Assembly: GCA_942492965.1 (NCBI GenBank)
Contig: OW818656.1
Location: forward strand, 2,232,001-2,296,000
Reading direction: 5' to 3'
DNA length: 64,000 bases
Source: Sphingosinicella sp942492965
GTDB taxonomy: Bacteria > Pseudomonadota > Alphaproteobacteria > Sphingomonadales > Sphingomonadaceae
A program made the position numbers and the translations under genes. The number at the start of each line of letters is the position of its first letter. Position 1 is the stretch's first letter. The notes under the pieces are model-generated. The model made no database searches. It saw only the letters and a list, made by a program, of their open reading frames with translations, and was not told where the DNA came from. Below are positions 60,638 through 64,000 of this stretch, piece by piece.

Positions 60638-62173
60638 ATGGGCGCGGGAAAGATCTTCGTTGGGGCGCTGTCGGCAGAAACGAACATGTTCTCGCCGGTG
60701 CCGACCGACATCGGCAGTTTCCGCGATCATCTTTGGGTCGAGGCCGGGGCGCTTGGCGAAACGGTAGCGTGGCCTGCGCCGCTCGAAGGTTTCCGGCACG
60801 CCGCGCGTGCGCATGGATGGCGTGTCGCGCAGGGCCTGTGCGTCGCCGCCGAACCTGCCGCCCCGATGTCCGCGCAGGATTATGCAGAGGTGCGCGATCG
60901 GTTGCTCGGCGATCTGCGCGCTGCCCTGCCTGTCGACGCGGTTGCGCTCAGCCTGCATGGCGGCATGATCGCGGCGGGCGTTTCCGATTGCGAGGGCGAT
61001 ATCCTGCAGCGCGTGCGCGCAATCGTCGGGCCCGATGTTCCCGTGGGCGCCGTACTCGATCCCCACGCGCATCTCACCGATGCGATGGTGAAGAGCGCCG
61101 ATCTCCTGATCTTTTTCAGGGAGTATCCGCACACCGATATCGAGGATCGCGCGCAGCGGCTCGTCGAGAGGCTCATCGAATGCCGCGCGGGCGCGATCCG
61201 TCCCGTGGCGTCGGTGTTCGATTGCCGGATGATCGATTTCTATTTCACCGACCGGGAGCCGATGCGCGCGTTCGTGGACGACATGGCGGTGGCGGAGGAG
61301 GGGCCGATCCTGTCCGTGTCGCTCGTTCACGGCTTTCCGTGGGGCGACGTGCCAGAGATGGGCACCAAGATGCTCGTCTATACGGACGGCAACGCCCCGC
61401 TGGGGCAAGAGGTTGCCGAGCGCTTCGGGCGCCGCCTGTTCGCGCTGCGCGGCACGACCCTGCCGCCGCTGCTTTCGGTCCCCGAAGCCGCTGCGCTGGC
61501 GGAAGGCTGGCAAGGCACACCGCTCGTGCTGGCCGACGCCGCCGACAATCCCGGCGGCGGCGCGCCCGGCGATGCGACATGGCTGATCGGGGCTCTGATC
61601 GACGCGGGCATCGAAGGTGTGCTCGCGGGCCTCGTCTGGGATCCGATGCTGGTGCGTCAGGCGGCGGCCCTCGGACCGGGCGGCGAGGCGCGCTTTCGCA
61701 TCGGCGGCAAGGCATCGCCGTGGTCCGGCCAGCCGCTCGATGTTGATGCGCGCGTCCTTTCGGTGGTGCGCGACGCCGTGCAGCATGCCGACGGATGGGA
61801 TTGGCCGATGGGCGACGCAGTGCTGCTGGAGATCGGCGGCGTCCGTCTCGCCGTGTGCGACCGGCGCGTGCAATGCGTCGATCCTGCGGTCTTCCGTATG
61901 CTGGGTGCAGCGCCGGAGGTGGCGCGCGTCATCGTCGTCAAGTCGGCGCAGCATTTCGTCGCCGGTTTCCAAGCGGTCGCGGGGCGTATCGCCTACGTCG
62001 AATCGCCCGGCGTTCTCAGTCTTACCGGCGATGCCGCGCGCTACCGGCATCTTAGCCGTCCGAAATGGCCGTTCGATCCCGATCCCTTTGCGGACGGGGC
62101 GGACGTCATCACCGCGCCCCCGGGGAGGGGCGATCACCAGCAAAGGGGGAAAGTCGATGTTCAGCAGGGATAA
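60638..62173 (+). CDS. M81-family (MlrC-like) metallopeptidase 2
   Basis: A 511-aa M81 protein, paralogous to the one at 44557-46023. Conserved parts are ALSAETNMFSPVPTDIGSFR, the zinc-binding LDPHAHLTDAM and REYPHTDIEDRAQRL, and DNPGGGAPGDATW with KSAQHFVAGF in the C-terminal domain. The first paralogue has LDLHCHL where this one has LDPHAHL. No signal peptide. It is divergent from TetR D, and the next gene, a TBDR, starts before its stop. It may hydrolyse a peptide or N-acyl amino acid imported by that receptor. Confidence 0.85.
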   Translation: MGAGKIFVGALSAETNMFSPVPTDIGSFRDHLWVEAGALGETVAWPAPLEGFRHAARAHGWRVAQGLCVAAEPAAPMSAQDYAEVRDRLLGDLRAALPVDAVALSLHGGMIAAGVSDCEGDILQRVRAIVGPDVPVGAVLDPHAHLTDAMVKSADLLIFFREYPHTDIEDRAQRLVERLIECRAGAIRPVASVFDCRMIDFYFTDREPMRAFVDDMAVAEEGPILSVSLVHGFPWGDVPEMGTKMLVYTDGNAPLGQEVAERFGRRLFALRGTTLPPLLSVPEAAALAEGWQGTPLVLADAADNPGGGAPGDATWLIGALIDAGIEGVLAGLVWDPMLVRQAAALGPGGEARFRIGGKASPWSGQPLDVDARVLSVVRDAVQHADGWDWPMGDAVLLEIGGVRLAVCDRRVQCVDPAVFRMLGAAPEVARVIVVKSAQHFVAGFQAVAGRIAYVESPGVLSLTGDAARYRHLSRPKWPFDPDPFADGADVITAPPGRGDHQQRGKVDVQQG

Positions 62174-64000
62174 GGCTATTATGCGGTCTTCGATGATGGT
62201 TTCGGGCCGCTCACTCGCAGGCGTCGCGCTCGCGGCGCTCGCCGCACCGCTGGCAATGCCGGCGTTTGCGGCGGAAACCGCCGTCGCACCAGAGGAAATC
62301 CTGGTGACCGCGCGCAAGCGTGAAGAGCGCGTTCAGGACGTGCCGATCGCCATGACCGTGTTCGACGCGGAGGATATCGCCGCGCGCGGCGTCAACGCGC
62401 TGCGCGATCTTGAACATTCCGTGCCGAACCTCATGTTCGCCAGCGTCGACAACGTCGTTAGCCCGCAGATATCGCTGCGCGGTATTTCGAGCGACGCGCG
62501 CAACATCGGTTTCGAAAGCGGCCTCAGCCTTTATGTCGACGGCGTCTACACGGGCCGCCCGAGTTCGTTCAGCGTCGACATGCTCGATGTCGCGCAGGTC
62601 GAGGTGCTGCGCGGTCCGCAGGGCACGCTGTTCGGCAAGAACACCACGGCGGGCGCCATCAACATCATCACGCGTGCGCCCTCGCAGGAATTCGAAGGCA
62701 ATCTCGAACTTCAGTACGGCAACTACGACGCGCTGCGCGTCCGCGCATCGGCGAGCGGCCCGATCGTGAAGGATAAGCTTGCGATCCGTGTCGGCGGCTA
62801 CATGCGCAAGCGCGACGGCTACCAGCACAATCTCCACACGGGCGGCGATCTCTACACCGAGGATTCGAAAGGTGCGCAGGCGAAGCTGCTGCTGACGCCC
62901 ACCGACGGCTTCGATCTCCAGATCGCCGTCGACGGCCTGCACGATCGCTATCGGCCGAACGTCAACGAGATGGCGAGCGGCGTCGGCGCCACCGGCACGC
63001 CCCGCGACGTGGAGGTCGATACGCCCGTCTATCAGGAGCGCGACGTTTTCGGCATCAGCGCCACCGCCAACTTCGATTTCGGCCCGGCGACGCTCACCTC
63101 GATCAGCGCCTACCGCACGACCGACATCGAATTCCTCACCGACGATGACGGCTCTTCAAACCCCTTCCTCATCGGTCTTTTCGAGGAGGGTCAGGACCAG
63201 GTCTCGCAGGAGCTCCGCCTCGCTTCCAATGGCAACACGCGCTTTTCGTGGGTCGCGGGCCTTTATTATTTCCATCAGCGCGTCACCACCTCGCGCCTGT
63301 CGCGCCTCACCAACCTGCTGCCTTTCCAGATCGACGTGACGCTGGATGCCAAGGTGCTCACCGACAGCTATGCCGCCTTCGGCCAGTTCGACTACAAGAT
63401 CACCGACGCGCTGACGCTTACCGGCGGCCTGCGCTACACGTCGGAGAAGAAGACGCTCGACATGGATCTCGTCGGCTCGCCGATCTTCGGCATCGCGACC
63501 GTCTCGCTTTCGGGCCACCGCTACAAGGAGGACGATCTGTCGCCGACACTCGGCCTCGCATGGCGCCCGAACGACGCGCTCAATCTCTATGCGAAGGTCG
63601 CGAAGGGTTTCAAATCCGGCGGCTTCAACGCGGATTACGTGCCGAGCGCGCTCGTCGACTTCGATTCCGAAAGCGCCACGAATTACGAGGCCGGCGCGAA
63701 ATATGTTTCGCCCGATCGCGCCGTGCGCGCAAACCTCGCGGTCTTCGTCACCGATTACCGCAACCTGCAGGTCATCCAGTTCCAGCAGTTCGCGGGCTTC
63801 AACATCTCGAACGCTGCCGAGGCGACGATCAAGGGTGTTGAACTTGATTTCGAAGCGTCGCCAATCGCGGGCCTGCGCTTCGACGGCAGCCTGGGCTATC
63901 TCGATGCGACGTTCGACAGCTTCAAGAATGCCGGCGGCGCGGGCGTCGATTACGACGGCAACCGCCTCACCGAAGCGCCGCGCTGGACGGCGAGTTTCGG
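62157..64000 (+). CDS. TonB-dependent receptor 6 (runs off the window)
   Basis: An N-terminal 614 residues or so of an outer-membrane receptor, cut by the window edge. The signal peptide ends at MPAFAA, TonB-box/plug start EEILVTARKREERVQ, plug motif VEVLRGPQGTLFGKNTTAG. The ATG at 62157 has AGGGGGA 7 bases upstream and overlaps the M81 end; ATG 62181 is in frame and also possible. Overlap with the peptidase shows they are co-expressed. Confidence 0.92.
   Translation, partial: MFSRDKAIMRSSMMVSGRSLAGVALAALAAPLAMPAFAAETAVAPEEILVTARKREERVQDVPIAMTVFDAEDIAARGVNALRDLEHSVPNLMFASVDNVVSPQISLRGISSDARNIGFESGLSLYVDGVYTGRPSSFSVDMLDVAQVEVLRGPQGTLFGKNTTAGAINIITRAPSQEFEGNLELQYGNYDALRVRASASGPIVKDKLAIRVGGYMRKRDGYQHNLHTGGDLYTEDSKGAQAKLLLTPTDGFDLQIAVDGLHDRYRPNVNEMASGVGATGTPRDVEVDTPVYQERDVFGISATANFDFGPATLTSISAYRTTDIEFLTDDDGSSNPFLIGLFEEGQDQVSQELRLASNGNTRFSWVAGLYYFHQRVTTSRLSRLTNLLPFQIDVTLDAKVLTDSYAAFGQFDYKITDALTLTGGLRYTSEKKTLDMDLVGSPIFGIATVSLSGHRYKEDDLSPTLGLAWRPNDALNLYAKVAKGFKSGGFNADYVPSALVDFDSESATNYEAGAKYVSPDRAVRANLAVFVTDYRNLQVIQFQQFAGFNISNAAEATIKGVELDFEASPIAGLRFDGSLGYLDATFDSFKNAGGAGVDYDGNRLTEAPRWTASF

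Noticed and set aside
60347..62317. A 656-aa minus-strand frame
   Set aside because: It is antisense to the M81 gene and overlaps the TetR start; composition (Arg, Ala, His rich) is that of a shadow.
1..64000. CRISPR arrays, tRNA or rRNA genes, phage genes
   Set aside because: No regular short repeat-spacer pattern, tRNA-like cloverleaf, rRNA stretch or phage structural gene was noticed on reading both strands.

Overview
The window looks like a chromosomal or megaplasmid stretch from a GC-rich alphaproteobacterium, most likely a sphingomonad. The reasons are six TonB-dependent receptors (TBDRs) in 64 kb with no ABC solute-binding transporter, repeated sets of receptor, MFS permease, hydrolases and a local regulator, and many SDR, amidase and Rieske-type catabolic genes. 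This assignment is inferred from gene style only. No rRNA, tRNA or CRISPR array was seen.

Layout. (1) 0.1-14.1 kb, plus strand: a Rieske dioxygenase pair, a class III aminotransferase, a BenD-like cis-diol dehydrogenase, an extradiol dioxygenase, a lipocalin-like protein, a meta-cleavage-type hydrolase, an APC permease, an exported amidohydrolase, an aldehyde dehydrogenase and a TBDR ending at a strong terminator. (2) 14.3-16.1 kb: IS110 and IS3 remnants followed by one intact IS3-family element. (3) 16.4-24.7 kb, mostly minus: flavin monooxygenase, TBDR, dimethylformamidase-large-subunit-like protein and two SDRs, with a divergent TetR gene. (4) 24.7-26.3 kb: gene-poor scar. (5) 26.3-34.6 kb: TBDR, S12 hydrolase, alpha/beta hydrolase and GPH permease, plus a TetR regulator and an acyl-CoA ligase. 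These promoters share a palindromic operator candidate. (6) 35.1-38.2 kb: cupin, MFS and a tiny membrane peptide, divergent from a LysR gene. (7) 38.4-46.9 kb: a TetR gene divergent from a tightly coupled TBDR-MFS-S12 peptidase-M81 metallopeptidase-esterase operon, which resembles the microcystin mlrBCD set without mlrA. (8) 47.06-48.36 kb: a decayed IS3 copy. (9) 48.4-56.7 kb: a lone cupin, then AraC, TBDR, GMC alcohol dehydrogenase, aldehyde dehydrogenase and an M14-like DUF2817 protein, resembling the polyethylene-glycol peg operon. (10) 56.7-57.2 kb: a gamma-lyase pseudogene next to a transposase remnant. (11) 57.2-64 kb: diaminopropionate ammonia-lyase, amidase and TetR, divergent from a second M81 metallopeptidase and a TBDR that runs off the end. 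Two matching palindromes flank the TetR gene.

Taken together the window reads as a string of independently regulated import-and-degrade cassettes separated by IS scars. The most interesting candidates are the mlr-like operon (39.2-46.9 kb) and the M81/amidase/diaminopropionate-lyase regulon (57.2-64 kb). Both suggest uptake and breakdown of unusual peptides or N-acylated amino acids. Substrates are inferred, not shown.
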